A model generated the notes under the pieces. It had not been told where the DNA came from, ran no database searches, and worked only from the letters and a program-made list of their open reading frames with translations. Positions 1 through 5,208 of a stretch of DNA of 5,979 bases are shown here, piece after piece (position 1 is the stretch's first letter; every line of letters starts with the position of its first letter). This DNA comes from CAXSEF01 sp050955025 (GTDB lineage Bacteria > Pseudomonadota > Alphaproteobacteria > Acetobacterales > Acetobacteraceae), in assembly GCA_050955025.1 (NCBI GenBank), contig JBPBQX010000138.1, forward strand, positions 1 through 5,979, given 5' to 3'. A program made the translations under genes and the position numbers.

Positions 1-1
1 G

Positions 2-541
2 CTGGCGGCGTCGCTGCTGGCGGCGTCGTTCCTGTCGATCGCGGCGGCGCTGTGGCAGTTCGGGCTGGTGTGCTGCCAGCGGCACGACAGCTTCCGGCAG
101 TGCCTGGACGTGCTGGTGCTGCTGCTGTTCGCGGCGCTGGCGGCGCGCGGGGCGGGGGGGCGCGGAGTCGCCGGGCCGGTTGCGGCGGTGCCGCGCACGG
201 ACGGCGGGCGCGATGTCGCGGCGGGGTCGGCGTGGCTGCTGGTGGCGCTGGGGCTCGTGCTGGCGCACCGGGGGCCGCTGGAGCGGCGGCTGCCGTCGCT
301 GTGGGCGGACTACCTGCACCTGCCGTCGCTGCTCGCGGCGCGCAACCGGACCTGGGCGAGCGGCGCCTCGCCCGGGCCGGGGATGGTGTTCGTCGAGCCG
401 CCGCAGGGTCTGGTGGTGGGGGAGACGGACTGGCCGGAGGGGACGTTCAGCCTGACGCCGACACCGCCGTGGTATATGCTCGGTATCCTGCTGTTCTACG
501 GCAAGCAGCAGGTGAGCGTGGTGCACTCTCCCGCAGCGTGA
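2..541 (+). CDS. C-terminal part of a polytopic membrane protein (5' end outside window)
   Basis: The frame is open from the left edge and ends at a TGA at 539-541, giving 179 visible residues. The fragment begins with a hydrophobic stretch (about residues 1-25, rich in Leu/Ala), then a second one (about 37-50, with LDVLVLLLFAALAA) and a third (about 77-90, SAWLLVALGLVLAH). After these comes a roughly 85-residue hydrophilic tail containing WADYLHLPSLLAARNRTW and ending near the motif PPWYMLGILLFYGKQQV. A multi-span protein ending in a short periplasmic-type tail with a closing W-Y...YGK motif resembles GT-C-like or DUF6056-like membrane proteins, but I do not recognise the family with certainty. 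An internal GTG at 68 is not a credible start, because the frame and the hydrophobic segment continue upstream. The gene converges on the acyltransferase gene with a 71-bp gap. A role in envelope glycan assembly would fit the neighbours but is inference. Confidence 0.7.
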   Translation: MAASLLAASFLSIAAALWQFGLVCCQRHDSFRQCLDVLVLLLFAALAARGAGGRGVAGPVAAVPRTDGGRDVAAGSAWLLVALGLVLAHRGPLERRLPSLWADYLHLPSLLAARNRTWASGASPGPGMVFVEPPQGLVVGETDWPEGTFSLTPTPPWYMLGILLFYGKQQVSVVHSPAA

Positions 542-612
542 GCCCATTGCCGGCGCAGCCGAAACGCTGGGCAACGGAGCGCAGCGCCCGCCGGTCCGTC
601 ACCTCGTGCGTC
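542..612. other. Convergent intergenic gap
   Basis: These 71 bp separate the stop of the left membrane-protein gene (+) from the stop of the acyltransferase gene (-). I see only a weak possible stem (CGCTG ... CAGCG around 565-586) and no U-tract, so I cannot call a Rho-independent terminator for either gene. No palindromic element of the kind that fills the other spacers is present here. Confidence 0.5.
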
Positions 613-1695
613 TCAGGCCCGCAGGGAGGCCGCAGGGAGCGCGTTCGGCCTCTGCCCGGTGCCGTCCCGCGACAGGCGGCGCAGCATTCGTCGCGCAGGC
701 CCCGCCAGCGCCCTGCCCGGCCGCTCCACCCAGTGCTCCGCCAGCGCCGCCACCCCCGCCACCAGCGCCAGGTACGCCCCGCACGCCGCGAGCCGCCCCG
801 CCGGGCCGCACGACCACGCCCATCCCCCCTCGAACGGGATCAGCAGCGGCACGTGCACCAGGTAGAGCGCGAACGACCGCCGCCCCAGCCACGCCATCGC
901 CCGCCCGCGCAGCACGCGCGACACCGCCCCGCCCTCGCCCGACAGCGCCAGCACCAGCCACCCCGCCAGCGCCACCGACGCCGCCGGCACGTCCGCCGCC
1001 ACCGCGACGAGGAACCCCCCGCCCGCCGCCAGCTCCGCCGCCGTGCCGCACGCCCACCGGCCGTGCCCGCCGCCCGCCGCCGCGAGCCGCGCCAGGGCCA
1101 TGCCGAACCCGAACCCGCACGCCCCGCGCAGCACCGCCGGCCAGCCCGCCGTCTCGCCGCCGTGCGCCGCGAGGTTCGCCGCCGCCGCCAGCGCGAGCAC
1201 CCCGGCCACGACCCCCGGCCGCCCGATCGCGCGCAGCGCCGCCAGCGCCGGCCACAAGCCCAGCGAGCACAGCACCTCCACCGCGATCGACCAGTCCGGC
1301 GGGTTCCAGTCCGTCGTTCCGTGGAACAGGAACGGCTGCACGAGCAGCAGCGTCGGCAGCAGCCGCGACCACGGGAAGTCCGGCGCGATGAACCCGTCGC
1401 CCGCTGCCAGCACGTAGGCCGCCAACGCGCCCAGCACCGCGGCGTGCAGCGGGTAGATCCGCCACGCCCTGCGCCACAGGAACGCGGGAACGCCCGCACG
1501 CCCCAGCCCTGCCTGCGCGCGCGCCAGCACGAAGCCGCTCAGCACGAAGAACAGGTCCACCGCGACCTGGCCGTGCGCCACCGCCGCCGCCAGCCGGGCC
1601 GGCGCGTCCGGCGCCAGCACCGGCGTCGCGTGTACGGCCAGCACCATCAGCGCAGCCGCGCCGCGCAGGCCGGTGAGCGCGCGGATCTCGCCAAT
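613..1695 (-). CDS. OafA/YrhL-like membrane acyltransferase (Acyltransferase_3 family), start codon uncertain
   Basis: This is an integral membrane O-acyltransferase that probably transfers an acyl (often acetyl) group to a surface polysaccharide or lipid-linked sugar. Counting from an ATT at 1695, the product is 360 residues, normal for the family. Hallmarks in order are LTGLRG (R11-G12) and LAVH (H22, the family's conserved histidine) in the first helix; VDLFFVLSGFVLA (46-58); the basic RRAWRIYPLH (75-84); WSIAVEVL (135-142, with E140); and YLVHVPLL in a late helix followed by VERP (323-326). Some eight to ten hydrophobic segments are visible. The start is problematic. In frame there is no ATG/GTG/TTG between the conserved LRG motif and the palindromic repeat. 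The first ATG (1647) would delete R11-G12, and the next option upstream is a TTG at 1818 inside the repeat. I mark the span from the ATT as the extent of homologous-looking sequence. It lies downstream of the glycosyltransferase on the same strand, suggesting joint glycan modification. Confidence 0.85.
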   Translation of the reverse strand: MGEIRALTGLRGAAALMVLAVHATPVLAPDAPARLAAAVAHGQVAVDLFFVLSGFVLARAQAGLGRAGVPAFLWRRAWRIYPLHAAVLGALAAYVLAAGDGFIAPDFPWSRLLPTLLLVQPFLFHGTTDWNPPDWSIAVEVLCSLGLWPALAALRAIGRPGVVAGVLALAAAANLAAHGGETAGWPAVLRGACGFGFGMALARLAAAGGGHGRWACGTAAELAAGGGFLVAVAADVPAASVALAGWLVLALSGEGGAVSRVLRGRAMAWLGRRSFALYLVHVPLLIPFEGGWAWSCGPAGRLAACGAYLALVAGVAALAEHWVERPGRALAGPARRMLRRLSRDGTGQRPNALPAASLRA

Positions 1696-1707
1696 GGGGA
1701 GAGAAGC

Positions 1708-1876
1708 AAGGTCGAGGCTCTGCCTCGAGCTCCGCCAAAGGCTCGCCTTTGGAAACCGACACTTGGGGAAGGCAGTCCAGAGGCCCGGCCTCTGGCGGGT
1801 CCGGGCGGAGCTGGCCAAAGGTTCCGACGACCCTCTCGGGTCGTTGGAAGGGCCAGCGGAGGGAGGGCCCGGCCTT
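1708..1876. repeat. Type A composite palindromic element, copy 1 (expanded)
   Basis: This element fills the spacer between the glycosyltransferase stop and the acyltransferase. Its left 47 nt (1708-1754) match 3490-3536 with a single mismatch. It contains hairpins at 1712-1728 (TCGAGGC/GCCTCGA), 1735-1752 (CCAAAGGC/GCCTTTGG) and 1777-1795 (CCAGAGGC/GCCTCTGG), and a nested long stem at 1810-1857. It is bounded by inverted hexamers, GCAAGG at 1706-1711 and CCTTGC at 1873-1878. The central part (1755-1776) has lost most of the dyad symmetry seen in copy 2. It has no coding capacity of its own. Such elements resemble REP/BIME- or MITE-like intergenic repeats, but the family assignment is inference. 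Confidence 0.85.
1810..1857. repeat. Nested long hairpin inside type A copy 1
   Basis: The outer stem is GCTGGCC (1810-1816) with GGCCAGC (1851-1857). The inner stem is TTCCGACGACCC (1822-1833) with GGGTCGTTGGAA (1838-1849), 12 pairs including one wobble/mismatch position, with a TCTC loop. This block has no counterpart in type A copy 2. There the equivalent place is the small CCGGGC-AGA-GCCCGG hairpin, so it looks like an extra palindromic module in the right arm. Neither strand has a U-tract immediately after the stem, so it is not a classic intrinsic terminator. Confidence 0.75.
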
Positions 1877-1898
1877 GCCTGCTGCGCGGCCACGCGGT

Positions 1899-2852
1899 TC
1901 AGTCCGGCCGCGTGCCGGGCACGGACGGCCGGTGGCGCTCGACCAGGTAGAGCGGGCGCTGCTTGGTCTCGTTGAACACGCGCCCGAGGTACTCGCCGAT
2001 CACGCCCAGAGTCATCAGCTGCGCGCCGCCCAGGAACAGCACCACCGCCATCAGGCTCGGGTAGCCGGGCACGGGGTTGCCGAACAGCAGCGTGCGCACG
2101 ACCAGCTGCCCGCCGAAGACCGCCGCGAACACCGCCACCGCCAGCCCGAGGTACGTCGCGACCTTCAGCGGCACCACGGTGAAGCCGGTGATCCCCTCCA
2201 GCGCCAGGTTCCACAGCCGCCAGTACGACCACGACGACGTGCCGGCGTGGCGCGCCGCGCGGTCGTAGGGCACCGCGACCGAGGGGTAGCCGACCCACGC
2301 GAACAGGCCCTTCATGAAGCGGTGGTGCTCGCGCAGCCGCAGCAGCGCGTCCACCGCGCGCCGGCTCATCAGGCGGAAGTCGCCGGCGTCGCGCGGCAGC
2401 CGCACGCCGCCGACGCGCTGCATCAGCCGGTAGAACCCGTCCGCCGTGGCGCGCTTGAGCCAGGTCTCGCCATCGCGCATCCGGCGCTGCGCGTAGACCA
2501 TGTCGAAGCCCGCGCGCCACGCCTCGACCAGAGCAGGGATCACCTCCGGCGGGTCCTGCAGGTCGGCGTCGATCACGACCACCGCCTCGCCCGCCGCGTG
2601 GTCGAGGCCGGCGGTGAGCGCGATCTCCTTGCCGAAGTTGCGCGACAGGTTGACGAGGGCGATGCGCGGGTCGGCGTCCCGCAGCGCCTCCATGCGCGCC
2701 AGCGTGGCGTCCGCGCTGCCGTCGTTGACGTAGACGACCTCCCAGGGGGCGCCGAGGCCGTCCATCACCGCGCGCAGCCGGGCGTGGAACTCGGCCAGGC
2801 CCTCGGCCTCGTTGAAGCAGGGCACCACGACGGAGAAGACGGGGGCGGTCAC
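1899..2852 (-). CDS. Family 2 glycosyltransferase, polyprenol-phosphate (GtrB/DPM-like) type
   Basis: The protein probably transfers a sugar from a nucleotide donor to a polyprenyl (undecaprenyl) phosphate at the inner membrane, supplying a lipid-linked sugar for O-antigen or other surface glycan decoration. From the GTG at 2852 it is 317 residues, typical of GtrB/ArnC-like enzymes. A GT-A fold begins at SVVVPCFNEAEG (about 7-18), with YVNDGSADAT (41-50), NLSRNFGKEIALTAGLDHA (68-86), the metal-binding DADLQDPPE (95-103), GDFRLMSRRAVDAL (157-170) and HHRFMKGLFAWVGY (176-189). Two C-terminal membrane helices (about 226-250 and 262-285) are followed by the typical IGEYLGRVFNETKQRPLY tail. No clear Shine-Dalgarno precedes the GTG. 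A TTG at 2951 would add 33 residues read entirely from the type B repeat, which I consider spurious. The downstream acyltransferase on the same strand fits a glycan-decoration pair. The exact sugar is not predictable. Confidence 0.92.
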   Translation of the reverse strand: MTAPVFSVVVPCFNEAEGLAEFHARLRAVMDGLGAPWEVVYVNDGSADATLARMEALRDADPRIALVNLSRNFGKEIALTAGLDHAAGEAVVVIDADLQDPPEVIPALVEAWRAGFDMVYAQRRMRDGETWLKRATADGFYRLMQRVGGVRLPRDAGDFRLMSRRAVDALLRLREHHRFMKGLFAWVGYPSVAVPYDRAARHAGTSSWSYWRLWNLALEGITGFTVVPLKVATYLGLAVAVFAAVFGGQLVVRTLLFGNPVPGYPSLMAVVLFLGGAQLMTLGVIGEYLGRVFNETKQRPLYLVERHRPSVPGTRPD

Positions 2853-2854
2853 GG

Positions 2855-2999
2855 CCAGCAGAAGGAAGAAAGCGCGTTCTTTCTTGAAGAAAAGAACCAG
2901 AAAACTTCTGCCCGTTGGGGCCCCGCCCGGCGGCCGGCACCAAGCGGGCAAAGTCTTTTTGCTTCTTTTTCTTCAGAAAAAGAAGGCCTTGCTTCCTGC
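2855..2999. repeat. Type B AT-rich composite inverted-repeat element
   Basis: This fills nearly all of the spacer between holC and the glycosyltransferase. The left arm (about 2883-2918) and the right arm (about 2940-2975) are imperfect reverse complements, sharing GAAGAAAA, a C-rich TGCCCG.TTGG and an A-rich run between them. They flank a GC-only centre (2917-2939, including the palindrome GGGGCCCC at 2917-2924). Each arm carries its own outer hairpin: 2866-2885 (AAGAAAG/CTTTCTT) on the left, and 2962-2985 (an 11-bp perfect stem, CTTCTTTTTCT/AGAAAAAGAAG) on the right. The right end carries CCTTGC (2987-2992), the same hexamer that bounds type A copy 1. Its base composition differs sharply from the genes on either side. 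No open reading frame of its own looks real. Confidence 0.8.
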
Positions 3000-3009
3000 G
3001 CCTGCCCTG

Positions 3010-3468
3010 TCACGCCCGCCGCTCCCAGCCGCGCTCGCCCTGCTGCCAGTAGGCCAGGTCGTGCCCGGCCGCCTTCGCCTCGGCCCAGCGCACGCGCGCG
3101 GCGGCGACCGCGGACTCGTCGGCGCCGTCGAACAGGTCGAACACGCGCTCGAACTCCGCGAGCCGGGCCGAGCGGGCGGCGTCGAGGAGGAACAGGTAGC
3201 GCGCCCCGTTCGGCGCCTCGTCGCGCTCGGTGATCCAGATCGGCTGCAGCGCGGGATCGCCCGCCAAGCCGGCGCCGCGGGCGGAGCCGTGCGGCAGCCA
3301 GTCCGGGTCGGGCGACAGCCACAGCGCGTCGTCCATCGCGGCCACGCGCGCGGCGTCGCCGCACACCACGACGGCCCGCGCGCCCGCGGCCAGGGTGCGG
3401 CCGAGCAGGAGCGGGAGCGCACGGTCGGCGCCGGTCCTCGTCAGGTGGTAGAAGCCGATCGCCGTCAC
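3010..3468 (-). CDS. holC: DNA polymerase III subunit chi
   Basis: Chi is an accessory subunit of the clamp-loader assembly. In E. coli it pairs with psi and links the polymerase III holoenzyme to single-stranded DNA-binding protein. From the GTG at 3468 the product is 152 residues, usual for the family. It opens with TAIGFYHLTRTGADRALPLL, matching the FYHL.R.....LP start of HolC, followed by AVVVCGDAARVAAMDDALW (32-50), the diagnostic DDALW...PDWLPHG region (46-61), QPIWIT (75-80) and YLFLLDAA (91-98). It ends YWQQGERGWERRA, a C-terminus I associate with alphaproteobacterial HolC. The GTG is chosen over the TTG at 3480 because GGAG lies exactly six bases before it, and because the protein then begins where homologues begin. 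It lies 134 bp after pepA on the same strand, an order also known from E. coli (pepA-holC), so co-transcription is likely although the spacer holds a hairpin-rich repeat. Confidence 0.93.
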   Translation of the reverse strand: MTAIGFYHLTRTGADRALPLLLGRTLAAGARAVVVCGDAARVAAMDDALWLSPDPDWLPHGSARGAGLAGDPALQPIWITERDEAPNGARYLFLLDAARSARLAEFERVFDLFDGADESAVAAARVRWAEAKAAGHDLAYWQQGERGWERRA

Positions 3469-3474
3469 CGCGCG

Positions 3475-3478
3475 CTCC
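3475..3478 (-). promoter_or_regulatory. Shine-Dalgarno of holC
   Basis: On the minus strand GGAG (3478 to 3475) is followed by six bases and then GTG at 3468-3466. The spacing is ideal and decides the start in favour of GTG. The competing TTG at 3480-3478 overlaps this site and has no ribosome-binding sequence of its own. It is the best ribosome-binding site visible in the window. Confidence 0.75.
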
Positions 3479-3489
3479 AACAGGCAAGG

Positions 3490-3604
3490 AAGGTCGAGGC
3501 TCCGCCTCGAGCTCCGCCAAAGGCTCGCCTTTGGAATCCTCTACTTAGGTAGAGGGTTTCCAAAGGGCTCGGCCCTTTGGCGGGTCCGGGCAGAGCCCGG
3601 CCTT
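3490..3604. repeat. Type A composite palindromic element, copy 2 (compact, highly symmetric)
   Basis: This element fills most of the pepA-holC spacer. The left arm (3490-3544) and right arm (3549-3604) are imperfect reverse complements over their whole length, with TTAG at the centre. Both arms start AAGG, share CGCCAAAGG and CCTTTGGAA, and end CCTCTAC. Five local hairpins are visible: 3494-3510 (TCGAGGC/GCCTCGA), 3517-3534 (CCAAAGGC/GCCTTTGG), 3538-3555 (CCTCTAC/GTAGAGG), 3560-3580 (CCAAAGGGC/GCCCTTTGG) and 3586-3600 (CCGGGC/GCCCGG). Its right end overlaps the first two bases of the pepA stop codon as read on the + strand (TTA, 3603-3605). Its left 47 nt are nearly identical to copy 1. It could serve as a transcript-end or processing structure for pepA, but no U-tract marks a standard terminator. 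Confidence 0.88.
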
Positions 3605-5075
3605 AACCTTCGTAGTGCTCCGCCACCAGGCGGTCGAGCAGCCTGACCCCGAACGCGGTCGCGCCCTTGGGCACGCAGGGCGCGTCCTTGCTGCTCCACG
3701 CGGTGCCGGCGATGTCGAGGTGCGCCCACTTCGTGCTACCCACGAACCGCGCCAGGAACTGCGCCGCGGTGATCCCGCCGCCGGGCCGGCCGCCGATCTG
3801 CTTCATGTCGGCGATGTCGGAGCGGATCAGCCGGTCGTAGCTCTCGTGCAGCGGCATGCGCCACAGACGCTCGCCCGTGTCCGTGCCCGCCGCCAGCAGC
3901 GCCGCGGCCAGCGCGTCGTCGTTGCTGAACAGGCCGGCGTGCTCGTGGCCGAGCGCCACCACCATCGCGCCGGTGAGCGTCGCCAGGTCCACCATGAAGC
4001 GCGGCTCGTAGGTCTTCGCCGTCCACCACAGCACGTCGGCCAGCACCATGCGGCCTTCGGCGTCGGTGTTGAGCACCTCGACGGTCTGGCCGGACGCGGA
4101 GCGCACCACGTCGCCGGGGCGGTAGGCGGTGCCCGACGGCATGTTCTCCACCAGGCCCACGACGCCCACCGCGTCGACCTTGGCGCGCCGCCCGGCGAGC
4201 GCGGCCATCAGCCCGACGACGGTGCCGGCGCCGGCCATGTCCCACTTCATGTCCTCCATGCCGGCGGCGCCCTTGATGGAGATGCCGCCGGTGTCGAAGG
4301 TCACGCCCTTGCCGATGAACGCGACCGGCTTGTCGGTGCTGTCCGCGTCGGTGCCCTTCCAGCGCATCACCACCATGCGCGGCGGCTGCGCGGAGCCCTG
4401 CGACACGGCGAGCATGGCGCCGAAGCCGAGCCGCTCAAGCTCCTCCTGCCCGTGCACCTCGACCAGCAGGCCCAGCTCGCGCAGCGCCTCGATGCGGCGG
4501 GCGAACTCGGGGGGCGTGAGGATGTTGCCGGGCTCGCTGACCAGCTCGCGGGTGACGAACACGCCCTCGGCGACGGCGCGCATCGACGCGTCGGCCTCCG
4601 TCGCGGCGGCGGGGTCGGCGGCGAGCACGGTCAGGCGCTCCAGGCGCGGGCGGTCCTCCGGCTTCTCGCGGGTGCGGTAGCGGTCGAAGCGCCACAGACG
4701 CAGCCGCGCGCCCTGCGCCGCCGCCGCCGCGTCCAGGGCCGAAAGCCCGTCGGCCGCGAGCGCCGCCACGGTGTCGCGCGCAAGCGCCGCGACCGCCGTG
4801 CCGCCCGCCTCCTCCAACCCGCGCCGGGTCTGCTCGCCCTTCGGCCCGAGGCCCACGAGCACCACGCGCGTCAGCCCGGCGCCCGGGGCCAGCAGCACGC
4901 AGGACTGGCCGGCGCGGCCGCGGAACTCGGCGGCGGCGGCGGCGCGGGTGAGCGCGCCGCCGGTCGCGGCGTCGGCCTCGGCGCGCAGGCCGGCGGCCTC
5001 CTCGCCCTCGGCCACCAGGAAGGCGAGCGCACCGCCGGCGGGCAGGGCGGGCAGGTCGTAGTCGATCTCGAGCAT
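3603..5075 (-). CDS. pepA: Leucyl aminopeptidase (cytosol aminopeptidase, M17 family)
   Basis: This is a cytosolic two-metal aminopeptidase that removes N-terminal residues from peptides. In E. coli PepA also acts as a DNA-binding protein in cer/Xer recombination and carAB control, which need not apply here. From the ATG at 5075 the product is 490 residues, against about 500 usual. The N-terminal domain (about 1-160) is Ala-rich and divergent; the catalytic domain follows. Metal and active-site residues are all present: K256 and D261 in GKGVTFDTGG, K268 in ISIKG, D279 in MKWDMAGAG, and D338, E340 and R342 in the family signature NTDAEGR (336-342). These sit at a constant offset of 14 from the E. 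coli numbering as I know it. A purine-rich GAAGGG lies ten bases upstream of the ATG, a somewhat long spacing. The open frame extends further upstream across the divergent gene, but that part is antisense to cysQ and is rejected. It is the first gene of the minus-strand block. Confidence 0.96.
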   Translation of the reverse strand: MLEIDYDLPALPAGGALAFLVAEGEEAAGLRAEADAATGGALTRAAAAAEFRGRAGQSCVLLAPGAGLTRVVLVGLGPKGEQTRRGLEEAGGTAVAALARDTVAALAADGLSALDAAAAAQGARLRLWRFDRYRTREKPEDRPRLERLTVLAADPAAATEADASMRAVAEGVFVTRELVSEPGNILTPPEFARRIEALRELGLLVEVHGQEELERLGFGAMLAVSQGSAQPPRMVVMRWKGTDADSTDKPVAFIGKGVTFDTGGISIKGAAGMEDMKWDMAGAGTVVGLMAALAGRRAKVDAVGVVGLVENMPSGTAYRPGDVVRSASGQTVEVLNTDAEGRMVLADVLWWTAKTYEPRFMVDLATLTGAMVVALGHEHAGLFSNDDALAAALLAAGTDTGERLWRMPLHESYDRLIRSDIADMKQIGGRPGGGITAAQFLARFVGSTKWAHLDIAGTAWSSKDAPCVPKGATAFGVRLLDRLVAEHYEG

Positions 5076-5208
5076 GCGGGGACGGCCCTTCGGTGCGTGG
5101 CGCGCGGGCGCCGGAAACTGGAACCCCGAGCCTAGCAAGCGCCGGACCGCGCCGGTAGGCGGCCCCGCGCGCCTTGCCTCGCGCAGCGCCGCGTCCGATG
5201 GTGCGCGC
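5076..5208. promoter_or_regulatory. Divergent promoter region between pepA and cysQ
   Basis: This 133-bp spacer lies between the starts of two divergent genes, so it must hold both promoters unless cysQ is leaderless from a start inside it. I see no convincing -35/-10 pair on either strand. The nearest candidates are a TTGCCT at 5174-5179 for cysQ and a TTGCTA on the minus strand (about 5139-5134) for pepA, both without a good partner at the right distance. A CCTTGC hexamer (5172-5177) recurs here, but without the hairpins of the repeat elements it is probably chance. Confidence 0.4.

Noticed and set aside
52..1950. Long + strand open frame of 632 codons spanning the left gene, the convergent gap, the acyltransferase region and repeat copy 1
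   Set aside because: It is out of frame with the left membrane protein and antisense to the acyltransferase. The translation is low-complexity Arg/Ala/Gly/Pro.
613..2943. A 776-codon minus-strand frame that would fuse the acyltransferase to an upstream segment
   Set aside because: Upstream of about 1700 it runs through repeat copy 1 and then an alternative frame of the glycosyltransferase. That part is Arg/Gly/Ala-rich with no domain, so it is not a genuine fusion protein.
2853..2951. N-terminal extension of the glycosyltransferase from a TTG at 2951
   Set aside because: The extra 33 residues are read entirely from the type B repeat, and the GT-A fold begins right after the GTG at 2852. The hydrophobic look (FLVLFFKK, FFLLLA) comes from the T-rich palindrome and is not a signal anchor.
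2962..2985. 11-bp perfect AT-rich hairpin as an intrinsic terminator of holC
   Set aside because: On the minus strand the stem is followed by CAAAAAGAC instead of a U-tract, and the stem itself is almost pure A/T. It is better explained as part of the type B inverted repeat.
3469..3480. TTG at 3480 as the holC start
   Set aside because: It overlaps the GGAG ribosome-binding site that is ideally spaced for the GTG at 3468, and it adds four residues not expected in HolC.
1708..3604. CRISPR-like array from the repeated 47-mer
   Set aside because: There are only two copies 1.8 kb apart with genes between them. The copies are internally palindromic and have no regular spacers or cas genes.
3615..5135. 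Long + strand open frame (506 codons) antisense to pepA
   Set aside because: It mirrors the pepA codons. Its product is rich in His, Arg, Gly and Ala with no recognisable motif, as expected of the reverse strand of a very GC-rich gene.
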